Assembly (NCBI GenBank): GCA_044867345.1 | Contig: JBIOUU010000186.1 | Location: 1 to 64,000, forward strand | Reading direction: 5' to 3' | DNA length: 64,000 nt | DNA from: AC-69 sp044867345 | GTDB lineage: Bacteria > Actinomycetota > UBA4738 > HRBIN12 | Part shown: positions 32,534 through 41,081 of the stretch, in pieces | How the letters are laid out: every line of letters begins with the position of its first letter | How positions within the stretch are numbered: position 1 is the first letter of the stretch | Notes under the pieces: generated by a model | Seen by the model: the letters and a program-made list of their open reading frames with translations, nothing else | Databases searched by the model: none | What the model was told of the DNA's origin: nothing | Program-made: the position numbers and the translations under genes

Positions 32534-34020
32534 GATTGGCCCGCCATCGCGGATCTCGCGGCCGAACGGGCTGGCACGAGCTTGCTCAAGACGGCGTAGA
32601 GGGCTCCCGCCAGGATGAACCCGATGAACAGACCGATGCTGCTCGAGGCGAGCGCGGAGTCCTCCCAGCCGAACCACCGCAGCAGGTAGCCGACCCACGA
32701 GAAGATCGGGGCAGACGACGTGACCAGGCCGAGCCCCACGAACGAGGCCACCAGGAACGCGACGACGCCCGCCGGGTTGACCGTGCCGTAGATCCCTTCG
32801 CTCGCGTACAGATCGCGCTCCGAATACCCGCCCCGTCTCCGGAACACGGCCATGTCGGTGAGGAAGATCGCGGCCCATGCTGCGAGAAGGACGCCGAGCG
32901 TGATCAGGAATCCGATGAACGGGCCCACGAAGTTCGGCGCGAAGAAGAGGAGGTAGATGTTCCCCACGATCATGAGGGCGCCATCGATGGCCACGGACTG
33001 GTACCGCGGGATCTTCAGCCCGAGCGTGAGCAGGTTGAGTCCCGAGGAGTAGATGTCGAGCACCGCCCCGGCCACCAGTCCGCCCACCGCGACGAGCATG
33101 TACGGCACGAGGAACCAGGTCGGCAGGGGTTCGGCCAGCACGCCGATCGGGTTGGCCGAGGTGGCCAGAGCCTGATTGTTCGCCGCGAGGAGCACCCCGA
33201 AGATGATGAGGATGATCGGGGCGACGCTCGCACCGAACACGGTCCACCCCACTACCGCCCGCGAGCTCGAGGACCTGGGCAGGTACCGGCTGTAGTCGGC
33301 GGCGGCGTTCACCCAGCCGATCCCCAGGCCGGCCATGATGATGGAGGTGCCCCCCACGAGCCCTCCCCAGAACGGGCCGGATGGGAGGGAGGTCACCTTG
33401 CCCCAGTCGATCTCCGACCACACGAGCGCCATGAACACCACCGTGAGCACGGCGAAGGCCCAGGTGAACCAGGTCTGGATCCTGACGATCGTGGCGTGGC
33501 CGAGAAGCCCCACGGCGATCGTGGCCGCCGCGACGATCACGAACGAGACCGCGAGCGCCAGGTCCCCGTGCACCCAGCCCAACCTGGCCAGCACCGTCTC
33601 GGCGGCGAACGTGGATAGGGCCACCAGGATGATCTCCCAACCGACCAACGAGATGTAGCTGACCAGTGTGGGGAGCGCGTTGCCGACCACCCCGAACGAC
33701 GCCCGGGACAGGATCAGCGTCGGTGCTCCGCCGAGCTTGCCCGCAAGGCTCACGTAGCCGACCAGGAAGAACGACAGGACCGTACCGACGGCTGCGGCCA
33801 GCACGGCCTGGGGCAGGTTCAGGCCGTAGAAGACGACCAGGAACGCGCCGTAGGTGACGCCCAGGATGCTGATGTTGGCGGCGCACCACACCCAGAACAG
33901 CTCGATCGGCGCCCCATGCCGGTCCGACTCGGGGATGGGGTCGATCCCGTGGGTCTCGATGCTCCAGACCCGGTCGCTCTCCGGCTGCCCCCCCGTCGTT
34001 CGCTCAACCTCAATGCCCAT
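32530..34020 (-). CDS. NCS1-family nucleobase/cytosine permease
   Basis: A 496-residue membrane transporter of the nucleobase-cation-symport-1 family with about twelve hydrophobic spans. Family landmarks: W-x-x-N-x-S-type A-A-N-I-S-I-L-G-V at the first span, S-R-A-S-F-G-V-V-G-N-A-L-P near residue 105, I-M-A-G-L-G-I-G-W-V-N-A-A-A-D-Y-S-R-Y in the middle, and Y-S-S-G-L-N-L-L-T-L-G. Likely imports cytosine, uracil, allantoin or hydantoin with H+ or Na+. ATG follows AGGGGGTG. Operon with the cysteine hydrolase and adjacent, in opposite direction, to the BMP nucleoside importer. Confidence 0.92.
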   Translation of the reverse strand: MGIEVERTTGGQPESDRVWSIETHGIDPIPESDRHGAPIELFWVWCAANISILGVTYGAFLVVFYGLNLPQAVLAAAVGTVLSFFLVGYVSLAGKLGGAPTLILSRASFGVVGNALPTLVSYISLVGWEIILVALSTFAAETVLARLGWVHGDLALAVSFVIVAAATIAVGLLGHATIVRIQTWFTWAFAVLTVVFMALVWSEIDWGKVTSLPSGPFWGGLVGGTSIIMAGLGIGWVNAAADYSRYLPRSSSSRAVVGWTVFGASVAPIILIIFGVLLAANNQALATSANPIGVLAEPLPTWFLVPYMLVAVGGLVAGAVLDIYSSGLNLLTLGLKIPRYQSVAIDGALMIVGNIYLLFFAPNFVGPFIGFLITLGVLLAAWAAIFLTDMAVFRRRGGYSERDLYASEGIYGTVNPAGVVAFLVASFVGLGLVTSSAPIFSWVGYLLRWFGWEDSALASSSIGLFIGFILAGALYAVLSKLVPARSAARSAMAGQS

Positions 34021-34105
34021 GGCACCCCCTGGTGGGCGATTGTCGCCGCCCACGGTTCGAGGCGTCAACGAGGATGCTCGTGGGACACTACGCGCGAGGG
34101 GAGAC

Positions 34106-34534
34106 GTGGGGTCGAGCACTTCGATGATCGACGATATCCGGGAGCGGTTCGCTCGATCCGGATTCCACACCTGGATCGGGCTGCGCTTGGAGCGCGTGGA
34201 GCCCGGTGAGGTCGACGTCGCCCTCGATCTCGAACCGCATCATCTGAACCTCCTGGGCCTCCTGCATGGTGGCCTGATCGCCACGCTCGCCGACACGGCC
34301 ACCGGTCTCGCCTATCGCACGGTCCTCGCGCCCGGCACGCGCCACGTGACGACCCACCTGTGCGTGGCGTTCCTTTCCCCCGGACGCGCCGGAACGGTCA
34401 CGGCCCGGGGGAAGGTGGTGAAGGCCGGTGAGCGGTTCGGCTATGCGGAGGCCGATGTCGTCGGCCCGGAGGACGAGCTCCTGGCCCGGGCGACGGCGAC
34501 GTTCACCGTGTCACCGGAGCCCGCGGGTCAGTAG
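34106..34534 (+). CDS. PaaI-family hotdog thioesterase
   Basis: A roughly 136-142-residue single hotdog-domain protein of the PaaI thioesterase group: H-H-L-N-L-L-G-L-L-H-G-G-L-I-A-T-L-A-D-T-A contains the conserved H-G-G and downstream Asp, and T-T-H-L-C-V-A-F-L and G-R-A-G-T-V-T-A-R-G complete the fold. It would hydrolyse acyl-CoA thioesters of unknown acyl group. Two starts are possible, GTG at 34106 and ATG at 34124; neither has a well-spaced ribosome-binding site. Divergent from the NCS1 permease. Confidence 0.87.
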   Translation: MGSSTSMIDDIRERFARSGFHTWIGLRLERVEPGEVDVALDLEPHHLNLLGLLHGGLIATLADTATGLAYRTVLAPGTRHVTTHLCVAFLSPGRAGTVTARGKVVKAGERFGYAEADVVGPEDELLARATATFTVSPEPAGQ

Positions 34535-34911
34535 TCGACGTCCATCTCCTGCATGACCTTCGGCAGCTCGGAGATCGCCCCCTGCAGCTGCATCAGCAGC
34601 ATCATGTTGCCGGAGATCCGGAGCTTCCCGCTCATGAACGCCGTGACCGGATTGAGCTCGCTCTTGGCCAGCGCCACCGCCGTGTCGTAGTCCTGCGTGA
34701 TGGTGGCGTCGGGGGTTCCGATCTCGCCCTGGCCCATGTCGATCGAGCCGCCCTGGATCTTGATCCAGTAGCGACGCTCCCCGTCGGGGCCGGTGATGAC
34801 CTGCTGGAGCGTGGCGGAGGCCGACCCGGCCGCCTTCTTGAAGGAGTCGGTCGCGTTCAGCCGGCCCTTCAGCTCGGCCGTCCACTCTTCGGAGAGGAAC
34901 TGCACGGGCAC
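34528..34911 (-). CDS. SCP2 sterol-binding domain protein
   Basis: A 127-residue protein consisting of a single SCP2-type lipid-binding domain. Strand I-T-G-P-D-G-E-R-R-Y-W-I-K-I, then D-A-T-I-T-Q-D-Y-D-T-A-V-A-L and the hallmark F-M-S-G-K-L-R-I-S-G-N-M helix entry. Such stand-alone domains bind acyl chains or hydrophobic ligands; a physiological ligand cannot be assigned. GTG start with AGGAGG upstream. Convergent with the thioesterase (7-base overlap), another acyl-related protein. Confidence 0.87.
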   Translation of the reverse strand: MPVQFLSEEWTAELKGRLNATDSFKKAAGSASATLQQVITGPDGERRYWIKIQGGSIDMGQGEIGTPDATITQDYDTAVALAKSELNPVTAFMSGKLRISGNMMLLMQLQGAISELPKVMQEMDVDY

Positions 34912-35029
34912 GAAAGCCTCCTGGGGTCGCCGGGGTCGGAAGCCAGGCAGTATAGCCAGTGCGCGTTACCGAATGCCGCCGATCGCTGTCAAAGCCAACC
35001 GTACGGAGACAGCCAGAGGAGGTGTGCTC

Positions 35030-35359
35030 ATGTACGTCTTCGCGACAGTGGCCTTTCTGGGTCTTGCAGTGGCCAAGCTCGTCGATCTGGTGGGTGGCTA
35101 CGTGAACGTCCGCCGCCCGGTCCGGCCGTTCCTCGCATTCCTGGCCGGCATCGGCATCGCCTGGGCCGCGGACCTCTCGATGTTCGCCGGGTTCGGCATC
35201 GGCCTTCGGACCCTGTGGATGGGACCGGTGGCGACGGGCCTCGTGATCGGTGGCCTGGCCTGCGCGTGGCACGAGGTGCTCGACGTCCTGGCCTCGTACG
35301 CCCGCCGGGTGAACGACCAGGCCACGGAGATCGAGACCAGGATTCCGCGGGCCGCGTAG
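35030..35359 (+). CDS. Membrane protein, unknown function
   Basis: A 109-residue protein with three predicted hydrophobic helices (about 2-22, 33-52 and 62-85) and a short hydrophilic C-terminus containing a predicted amphipathic helix. No family recognised. A strong AGAGGAGGTG lies 6 bases before the ATG. Divergent from the SCP2 gene; an inverted repeat follows 20 bases after the stop. Confidence 0.7.
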   Translation: MYVFATVAFLGLAVAKLVDLVGGYVNVRRPVRPFLAFLAGIGIAWAADLSMFAGFGIGLRTLWMGPVATGLVIGGLACAWHEVLDVLASYARRVNDQATEIETRIPRAA

Positions 35360-35378
35360 CGGTTCGGGGTAGGACGAT

Positions 35379-35411
35379 GGAGGGCCGCCCGCGAACGCGG
35401 GGCGGCCCTCC
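35379..35411. terminator. Bidirectional hairpin between convergent genes
   Basis: A perfect 12-base-pair stem (35379-35390 with 35400-35411) around a nine-base loop, between two convergent genes. No long T tract follows, so termination strength is uncertain. Confidence 0.6.
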
Positions 35412-35421
35412 GCGAGCTGTT

Positions 35422-36069
35422 TCACTGCTGGAACAGCTGAGGGTCCGACAGGTGGAGCACGTCGTTCAGGAACCGGACCCGCCGGCTCGATCCCTCGACC
35501 TCCACCGAGTTCAGCGAGCTGTTCTCCGGCAGGAAGAACATCTCGTTCTCGACCAGCAACAGCGGCCCGAGGTAGGCGTTGATCACGCCGCCGTGGGCCA
35601 CGACGAAGACGTCGCCCACGGCATGCCGCTCCAGGATCGACTCGATGGCGTCGTGCACGCGCGTGCGGAACGCATCAATCGCCTCTCCACCCGGCGCCCG
35701 ATGCCAGATCGCCCGCTGGCTCCGGACCAGGCCCACGAGCTCGGGATCCGACGCCAGGATGTCCTCGAAGCTCACGTTCTCCCACCGTCCGATGTGGGCC
35801 TCCATGAGGTCGTCGTCGTAGGTCACCTCGATCCCCGAGGCGTCCGCGAACGGCGCGATGGTCTGCCGAGCTCGACGAAGCGGGGATGAGTACACCGCCG
35901 CGGGCCGCTCCATCAGCACGAGCCGGCGGGCCAGGAGCTCGGCCTGCTCCCGGCCCACGTCGTCGAGCGGCGGGTCCCACTGTGGACCCCTCGGCGTGTC
36001 CAGGAGGTCGTTCGAGGATTGGTCGGACCGGCCGTGGCGGATCAGGAACAGGATCCGGGACGCGTTCAC
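35422..36069 (-). CDS. Histidine phosphatase (phosphoglycerate mutase-like)
   Basis: A 215-residue histidine-phosphatase superfamily member. R-H-G-R-S at residues ~9-13 contains the phosphorylated His; S-P-L-R-R-A-R-Q-T near residue 60, a central Glu in D-L-M-E-A-H-I-G-R-W-E, and V-V-A-H-G-G-V-I-N near 160 complete the site. Substrate not predictable (sugar phosphates, phosphoproteins or others). GTG at 36067-36069 overlaps the upstream gene's TGA as GTGA, deciding the start. Confidence 0.9.
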   Translation of the reverse strand: MNASRILFLIRHGRSDQSSNDLLDTPRGPQWDPPLDDVGREQAELLARRLVLMERPAAVYSSPLRRARQTIAPFADASGIEVTYDDDLMEAHIGRWENVSFEDILASDPELVGLVRSQRAIWHRAPGGEAIDAFRTRVHDAIESILERHAVGDVFVVAHGGVINAYLGPLLLVENEMFFLPENSSLNSVEVEGSSRRVRFLNDVLHLSDPQLFQQ

Positions 36070-36425
36070 CGGGCGCGGCGATCGGCCCGTCTGCGGTTCC
36101 ACGCCCGGGCGAAGGCCTCGACATCCTCACGCCGCCACACGCGTCCCGAGGCCAGTCGCGCCACCGGCTCGGGGAACGATCCCCGGTCCACGTAGGTGAT
36201 CACTCGCCGGCGGTCCCATCCCAGGATCGCGGCGGCCTCGGCCACGCCGGCCAGCGCCGGAGTGACCTCGACGATCAACGACACGCCGTGTCCGGCGGCT
36301 CGGCGCAGCCTGGCCAGGCAGCGGGCTCGCGACGATCCCGAGACTTGGACGCCCGTGGATGGGATGCGGCCGGTCCAGCCATCGCGCGTGGGCATGAGGG
36401 TCGCCCGGACCTGCCGAGTGGGCAC
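36066..36425 (-). CDS. HicB-like / MerR-AlpA-type DNA-binding protein
   Basis: A 119-residue protein. Residues ~12-45 (D-G-W-T-G-R-I-P-S-T-G-V ... A-R-C-L-A-R-L-R-R-A) resemble the degenerate RNase-H-like fold of HicB antitoxins; residues ~60-105 are a winged helix-turn-helix of the excisionase type (A-E-A-A-A-I-L-G-W-D-R-R-R-V-I-T-Y ... G-R-V-W-R-R-E-D-V-E). No HicA toxin gene is adjacent, so it is probably a solitary regulator. GTG at 36423-36425 is favoured over an in-frame ATG ten codons later because TATCAT lies six bases before it. Confidence 0.65.
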   Translation of the reverse strand: MPTRQVRATLMPTRDGWTGRIPSTGVQVSGSSRARCLARLRRAAGHGVSLIVEVTPALAGVAEAAAILGWDRRRVITYVDRGSFPEPVARLASGRVWRREDVEAFARAWNRRRADRRAR

Positions 36426-36431
36426 CGGCCG

Positions 36432-36437
36432 ATGATA
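36432..36437 (-). promoter_or_regulatory. -10 element of leaderless HTH gene
   Basis: TATCAT (five of six to consensus) on the minus strand, six bases before the GTG start. Confidence 0.5.
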
Positions 36438-36448
36438 GCGACGGCGGC

Positions 36449-36712
36449 TCAGCGGCCCCGGGTCCTGCGGAGCTCGCTCCGCCAGCACTCGGTGTGCCAG
36501 TGCCGGCGCTCGTCGGGCTGGTCCTGCGGGACCACCACCAGGTGCCAGACATCCGCGCGGATCTCGTGGTCGCAGCCCGGACAGCGGTAGGGCTTGTCGC
36601 TGCTTACCCGGCGGACGTCGAACCCCGGGGCGAGGGCCCAGGTCGGCCCCGCCGACTGCGGCACCCGGGCCGCCTCGACCGGCTCCGGCGCACGGCGGTT
36701 CTTCCTCGGCAT
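36449..36712 (-). CDS. Small zinc-ribbon protein, actinobacterial conserved
   Basis: An 87-residue basic protein with C-P-G-C-D-H-E-I followed 22 residues later by H-W-H-T-E-C-W, a treble-clef-like zinc site. Similar short proteins are widespread in Actinobacteria, often misnamed ATP/GTP-binding. Function unknown. The ATG shares one base with the stop of the upstream hydrolase gene (TGATG), so the two are coupled. Confidence 0.75.
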   Translation of the reverse strand: MPRKNRRAPEPVEAARVPQSAGPTWALAPGFDVRRVSSDKPYRCPGCDHEIRADVWHLVVVPQDQPDERRHWHTECWRSELRRTRGR

Positions 36713-37386
36713 CAGCCGGTACCCGCCACACGCAGCACGAAGGGGACGGCCAGCCCGGCGACGGTCTCGCCGACCTCCCGCCCGTCGCGCTTGCGTCCCC
36801 GCAGGTTGAACGAGTGGTCGCCTCCTTCGATCGGCACGTGTTCCGCCGCCCGCCCAACCTTGCGAAGGACCTTCCGGACCACCTCGGGCTTGGCGAACGG
36901 ATCGGCCGTCCCCTGGATGAACAGCATGGGGACCGCGATCCGGTACAGGTGGTCGTCGCGGACCCGCTCCGGCTTGCCCGGCGGGTGGAACGGATAGCCC
37001 AGGAACACCAGGCCGGCGGCGGGCATCCCATCGGCCGCGGCCATCGAGGCGATCCGCCCGCCGAGGGACTTGCCGCCGGCCAGCACCGGGCGGCCGTCCG
37101 ATCGGGACCGGGCATCCTCGAACGCGGCCAGCCAGGTCGCTCGCAGCACCCCCTCGGGATCCGGCGACCGCCGGCCCCGCTCGATGTACGGGAAGTTGAA
37201 CCGGAACGTCGCGACGCCGTGCTCGGCGATGGCCCTGGCGAACCCGGCCATGAAGGGATGGTCCATCCCGGCGCCTGCGCCGTGGGCGACGACCAGCGTC
37301 GCCACGGCGCCGCCCGGCGCGATCCAGGCCGCGCTGATGGAGCTCGGCCCCGCGTCGATCTCGCTGCGAACCTCCGGCGTGACCAT
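36712..37386 (-). CDS. Alpha/beta hydrolase
   Basis: A 224-residue alpha/beta hydrolase of the dienelactone-hydrolase/KANL3-like group. V-V-A-H-G-A-G-A-G-M-D-H-P-F-M forms the oxyanion region near residue 33; nucleophile elbow G-K-S-L-G-G-R near 105; acid in Q-G-T-A-D-P-F near 163; His in G-G-D-H-S-F near 197. Cytoplasmic, substrate unknown. AATCAT lies seven bases before the ATG. First gene of a two-gene unit with the zinc-ribbon protein. Confidence 0.88.
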   Translation of the reverse strand: MVTPEVRSEIDAGPSSISAAWIAPGGAVATLVVAHGAGAGMDHPFMAGFARAIAEHGVATFRFNFPYIERGRRSPDPEGVLRATWLAAFEDARSRSDGRPVLAGGKSLGGRIASMAAADGMPAAGLVFLGYPFHPPGKPERVRDDHLYRIAVPMLFIQGTADPFAKPEVVRKVLRKVGRAAEHVPIEGGDHSFNLRGRKRDGREVGETVAGLAVPFVLRVAGTG

Positions 37387-37406
37387 GTCTGGGATGATTG
37401 TCCCCG

Positions 37407-38153
37407 ATGGCGGGCGCGCTCTACACGGGGACTTCCGGATTCGCCTACGACGAGTGGAAGCACGGCGTGTTCTATCCGGAAGGGCTGAAGAACGCCGACA
37501 TGCTCTCCTACTACGCCAGCAGGTTCCGCTCGGTGGAGATCAACTACACGTTCCGCCGATTCCCCACGGAGAAGACTCTCGCCGGCTGGCGGGAGGGGAC
37601 GCCGGACGGGTTCGCGTTCACGCTCAAGGCGAACCAGCGGATCACGCACTTCAAGCGCCTGGCCGACGCCGACGACGACGTTCGTGACTTCCTGCGCCTC
37701 GCCAAGCTCCTGGGCGATCGCCTAGGTACCGTGCTGTTCCAGTGCCCGCCGACGCTGAAGTACGACCGACAGCTCATCGAGCAGTTCGTCGGGTCGCTCC
37801 CACCCGACGTGCGGGCCGTGATGGAGTTCCGCGACCCGTCCTGGAACGAGGCCCGCGAGTTCCTCCACGAGCAGCGCGTGGCCTGGTGCGTCGCGGAGAC
37901 CGACGAGAAGGACCCCGGCCCCGACGACCTCTCGTGGGACCCGTACGGCTACCTCCGGCTGCGCAAGACCGACTACTCGGACGAGGAGCTACAGGGGTGG
38001 GCCGACCGCATCGAGCCGGCGCTGGCGGCGGGAAGCGATGTCTACTGCTACTTCAAGCACGAGGGCGAGGGCATGAGCCCTCGGATGGCCGAGCGACTCG
38101 AGGCGCTGGTGCCCTCGCTCGGATCGCCGGCCTCAGGACCTTCGCCCGAGTAG
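37407..38153 (+). CDS. DUF72 (YecE) family protein
   Basis: A 248-residue TIM-barrel protein of the DUF72/YecE family, whose function is undefined. Marked by Y-T-G-T-S-G-F-A-Y-D-E-W near the start, V-E-I-N-Y-T-F-R-R-F-P, F-T-L-K-A-N-Q-R-I-T-H and C-Y-F-K-H-E at the C-terminus. ATG at 37407 is favoured; an in-frame TTG three codons earlier is possible. Ends 6 bases from convergent glnD. Confidence 0.9.
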   Translation: MAGALYTGTSGFAYDEWKHGVFYPEGLKNADMLSYYASRFRSVEINYTFRRFPTEKTLAGWREGTPDGFAFTLKANQRITHFKRLADADDDVRDFLRLAKLLGDRLGTVLFQCPPTLKYDRQLIEQFVGSLPPDVRAVMEFRDPSWNEAREFLHEQRVAWCVAETDEKDPGPDDLSWDPYGYLRLRKTDYSDEELQGWADRIEPALAAGSDVYCYFKHEGEGMSPRMAERLEALVPSLGSPASGPSPE

Positions 38154-38159
38154 TCGGCC

Positions 38160-40613
38160 TCAAGATCGCGCCCGGGCGGCCACGGTCCGCTCGAGCTCGG
38201 CGATCCGCTCGCGGTCCTCGAGCTTCCGGCCAAGGTCGTCCCTGACGTAGAACACGTCCACCACGCGATGTCCGTACGTCGCCACCTTGGCCAGATGCAC
38301 GTCGAGGCGCAGCTCGGCGAGCGTGCGGGTGATGTCGAACAGCAGCCCGATCCGATCGGGCGCACCAACCTCGACCACCGTGAAGAAGTCCGAGGCGTCG
38401 TTGTGCACACCGATCTCCACGGGGACCGTGGCGCTCGGCCCCGGGTAGTGCTTGCGCTTCTGCGTCACGCGGTGCTCGAGCGAGAGCCGACCCTCGAGCG
38501 CCTTGCGGAGCGTGTTGCGGAACTCGCGCCAGCGGTCCTCACCGATCTGGGCCTCGAACGCCCCCTCCACCTCGAACACGTCCAGGGCCACTCCGTCGTC
38601 GGTGGTGAAGACCTGCGCCGTGAGGATCGACAGCCCGGCGAGCGAAAGGGACCCGGCGATCAAGGACAACAAGCCGGGACGGTCCGAGGCGACGACCGTG
38701 AGCGCGTAGGTGCCCGGCCGGGGGCTCTGGCCCGAGAGCGTGCGGACCTCGTGCGCGCCCACGGGTGGTCGGAGGAGCGGGAAGTGCCGCGCGGCCTGCT
38801 CAGCCGGCGTCGCCAGGAGATAGCTGCGAGGCATCCGTTCCAGGAATCGGTCGACCTCGGCCGGCTGCTCGTTCGGCAGCAATTCCCGGAGGCCGGCTCC
38901 GAGTGCCTCCAAGCGCTCCGCCGCCCGAGGGCCAATCTCTCCACGCTCCAGGACCCGCTGGACCTTGGCCACGAGCTCGCGGACGAGCGTGGCCCGCCAC
39001 GGCGTCCATGCGAGCGGACCGGTGGCCATCGCATCGGCCACCGTCAGCAGGTACAGCCCCGCCAGCCGTTCGGGATCGCCGACCCTGGCCGCGACGTCGA
39101 GCACCAGGTCGTCGTCCTCCAGGTCGCGGCGGGTCGCGGTGTCCGACAGCAGCAGGTGCTCCCCGACCAGGAAGAGCGCGAGGTCGCGCGTCCGGGTCGG
39201 TAGGCGCATACGCTCGAGCGCGGCGGTCGCCTGGTCCACCCCGACCGCCACGTGGTTGCCCCTGCCCGTCTTCCCGATGTCGTGCAACAGCGCGCCGAGA
39301 AACAGTGCATCCCGATCCTCTGTCGCAGCGGCGGCCTCGGCCACGAGCGGGTCACTCTCGTCGCCGCCGTCGAGCAGCCGGGACATCCCGGCCAGGGTGT
39401 GGAGCAGGTGCACGTCCACCGAGTTCCGGTGGTACGGATCCCGCTGGGGCCGGCACCGGACGGGTCCCCATTCCGGCAGGAATCGGGCCAGGATGCCGAT
39501 CCGGTCCAACGTCTCCAACGATCGTGCTCCCTCTTCTCCGGCCCGCAGGATCACCAGGAAGGCGTGGCGAACGTCGTCGGACCATTCGACCTGGTCTTCG
39601 ATCCCCATCTCCTCGATGCGATCCAGGGCCGGCGCGCCCATCACGCCTCGCTCCGCCGCCACCTTGGCGAAGGCGCGCAAGACCCCGGCCGGCGTGTCCT
39701 CGAACGCCAGCGCATCGGACTCGCCACGCATGTACCGGTCGAACACCGAGCGGGAGACGTGTTCGACCTGGCGCGCGTGCTCGAACACGGCTCGCATCAG
39801 CCCGTCCACCGCGGGAAGGCCGGGCTCGTCCTCGAACCCCATGGCCCGGGCGATCGCGGGCTGATGGTCGAGGAACAGCCGGTCGGTCCTCCGGCCGGTC
39901 TCGAGGTGCAGCGCGCTCCGGACCCGGACCAGGAACCCCTCCGCCGATTCCAGGGCCTCGCGCTCGGCTTGCCGCAGGAAGCCGGCTTCCTCGAGCGAGC
40001 GGACACCGTGCCGGCCGGTGAGCACGATGGCCAGCCACCCCAGCGCGTGCAGGTCCCGGAGCCCGCCACTTCCTTCCTTGAGGTCCGGCTCGAGCAGCGA
40101 GGAGACCGACCCGAACCGCTCTCGCCGGTCCGAGGCGTTCATCGCCAGGCGTTCGGCGAACCCCCGAGGATCCTTCCCCGTCGACGAACGGAGGCGATCG
40201 CTCACCTCGTCCCAGGCGGCGACATCCCCGGCCAGCGGACGCGCATCGAGCATCGCGGTCGTCACGTCGAGGCGTTCGGAAGCCAGCGCCAGGCATTCGT
40301 CCGCCGTCCGTACGCCGTGGCCGACCGTCAGGCCGGCGTCCCATAGCGGGTACAGCAACCGCTCGGCGAGTCCCTCGATCTCCTCGGCGTGATCGCCGTC
40401 GTGGAGGATGAGCAGATCCACATCCGAGAACGGCGCCAGCTCTCCCCGGCCGTAGCCCCCGAGTGCGACGAGGGCAACCTGCGGGGGCGCCGAGCCCTCT
40501 TCGAAGAGCTCGACGACGCAGGCGTCGACGAGCTCGGAGCGACGCGCCGCCGACCACCGTCCGTGATGGCCGGTCGAGTAGGCGGCATCCAGGGCTCCAA
40601 GCTCGTCCCGCAG
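38160..40613 (-). CDS. glnD: [Protein-PII] uridylyltransferase/uridylyl-removing enzyme; start codon unclear
   Basis: Bifunctional GlnD, which uridylylates and de-uridylylates PII in response to glutamine. Order: nucleotidyltransferase domain with G-G-Y-G-R-G-E-L and D-V-D at the N-terminus, then a helical linker, HD domain (H-D-I-G-K-T-G-R-G-N-H), and two ACT domains at the C-terminus. The reading frame has no ATG, GTG or TTG between its upstream stop (40686-40688) and a GTG at 40421, which lies inside the catalytic G-x-D-x-D motif. Recognisable sequence extends ~60 codons further, so the start must be non-canonical (CTG at 40613 or 40592) or an indel is present. Follows glnB directly. Confidence 0.88.
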   Translation of the reverse strand: MRDELGALDAAYSTGHHGRWSAARRSELVDACVVELFEEGSAPPQVALVALGGYGRGELAPFSDVDLLILHDGDHAEEIEGLAERLLYPLWDAGLTVGHGVRTADECLALASERLDVTTAMLDARPLAGDVAAWDEVSDRLRSSTGKDPRGFAERLAMNASDRRERFGSVSSLLEPDLKEGSGGLRDLHALGWLAIVLTGRHGVRSLEEAGFLRQAEREALESAEGFLVRVRSALHLETGRRTDRLFLDHQPAIARAMGFEDEPGLPAVDGLMRAVFEHARQVEHVSRSVFDRYMRGESDALAFEDTPAGVLRAFAKVAAERGVMGAPALDRIEEMGIEDQVEWSDDVRHAFLVILRAGEEGARSLETLDRIGILARFLPEWGPVRCRPQRDPYHRNSVDVHLLHTLAGMSRLLDGGDESDPLVAEAAAATEDRDALFLGALLHDIGKTGRGNHVAVGVDQATAALERMRLPTRTRDLALFLVGEHLLLSDTATRRDLEDDDLVLDVAARVGDPERLAGLYLLTVADAMATGPLAWTPWRATLVRELVAKVQRVLERGEIGPRAAERLEALGAGLRELLPNEQPAEVDRFLERMPRSYLLATPAEQAARHFPLLRPPVGAHEVRTLSGQSPRPGTYALTVVASDRPGLLSLIAGSLSLAGLSILTAQVFTTDDGVALDVFEVEGAFEAQIGEDRWREFRNTLRKALEGRLSLEHRVTQKRKHYPGPSATVPVEIGVHNDASDFFTVVEVGAPDRIGLLFDITRTLAELRLDVHLAKVATYGHRVVDVFYVRDDLGRKLEDRERIAELERTVAARARS

Positions 40614-40644
40614 CCGCGCGGCGGGGGCAGAGCGGTGGGCCTTC

Positions 40645-40983
40645 TCAGAGCGCGTCGGGCCCCATCTCCCCGGTGCGGATCCGGATCACCTGCTCGGCCG
40701 GGACCACCCAGATCTTGCCGTCGCCGATCTTGCCGGTCCGGGCCGCCTTCAGGACGGCGTCCACGATCCCCTGCACCTGGTCGTCGTCGCACAGGACCTC
40801 GACCTTCACCTTGGGGACGAAGTCGACCTGGTACTCGGCGCCGCGGTAGACCTCCGTGTGCCCCCGCTGCCGGCCGAACCCCTCGACGTCGGTGGTGGTC
40901 AGACCGTTCACGCCGATCTCGCGCAGCGCCTCCTTCACCTCGTCGAGCTTGAACGGCTTCACGATGCCCACGACCAGCTTCAC
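40645..40983 (-). CDS. glnB: Nitrogen regulatory protein PII
   Basis: A 112-residue trimeric PII signal protein. The T-loop Tyr51 in R-G-A-E-Y-Q-V-D-F is the uridylylation (or, in some actinobacteria, adenylylation) target of GlnD, and the C-terminal K-I-G-D-G-K-I-W-V and R-I-R-T-G-E ATP/2-oxoglutarate site is intact. GTG start after a GGAGGAGAA ribosome-binding site. First gene of glnB-glnD; no amtB is adjacent, unlike the usual amtB-glnK-glnD order in Actinobacteria, so GlnB is the better label. Confidence 0.95.
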   Translation of the reverse strand: MKLVVGIVKPFKLDEVKEALREIGVNGLTTTDVEGFGRQRGHTEVYRGAEYQVDFVPKVKVEVLCDDDQVQGIVDAVLKAARTGKIGDGKIWVVPAEQVIRIRTGEMGPDAL

Positions 40984-41081
40984 GACGGTTCTCCTCCTCG
41001 AGCAGACCCGTTCGAGCTTAGCGTCTCACGGGTGACCGGAGTCCAACGACCCGGCTCGCGGAGCTGAGGACGAAGGGGGGA

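Noticed and set aside
31931..33889. Single long minus-strand frame across the cysteine hydrolase and NCS1 genes
   Set aside because: Only its last 200 codons are meaningful; the rest is an off-frame reading of the NCS1 permease. The ATGA overlap marks the true start at 32533.
36066..36425. Toxin-antitoxin pair based on the HicB-like protein
   Set aside because: No small toxin-sized gene is adjacent; both neighbours are recognisable enzymes or zinc-ribbon proteins.
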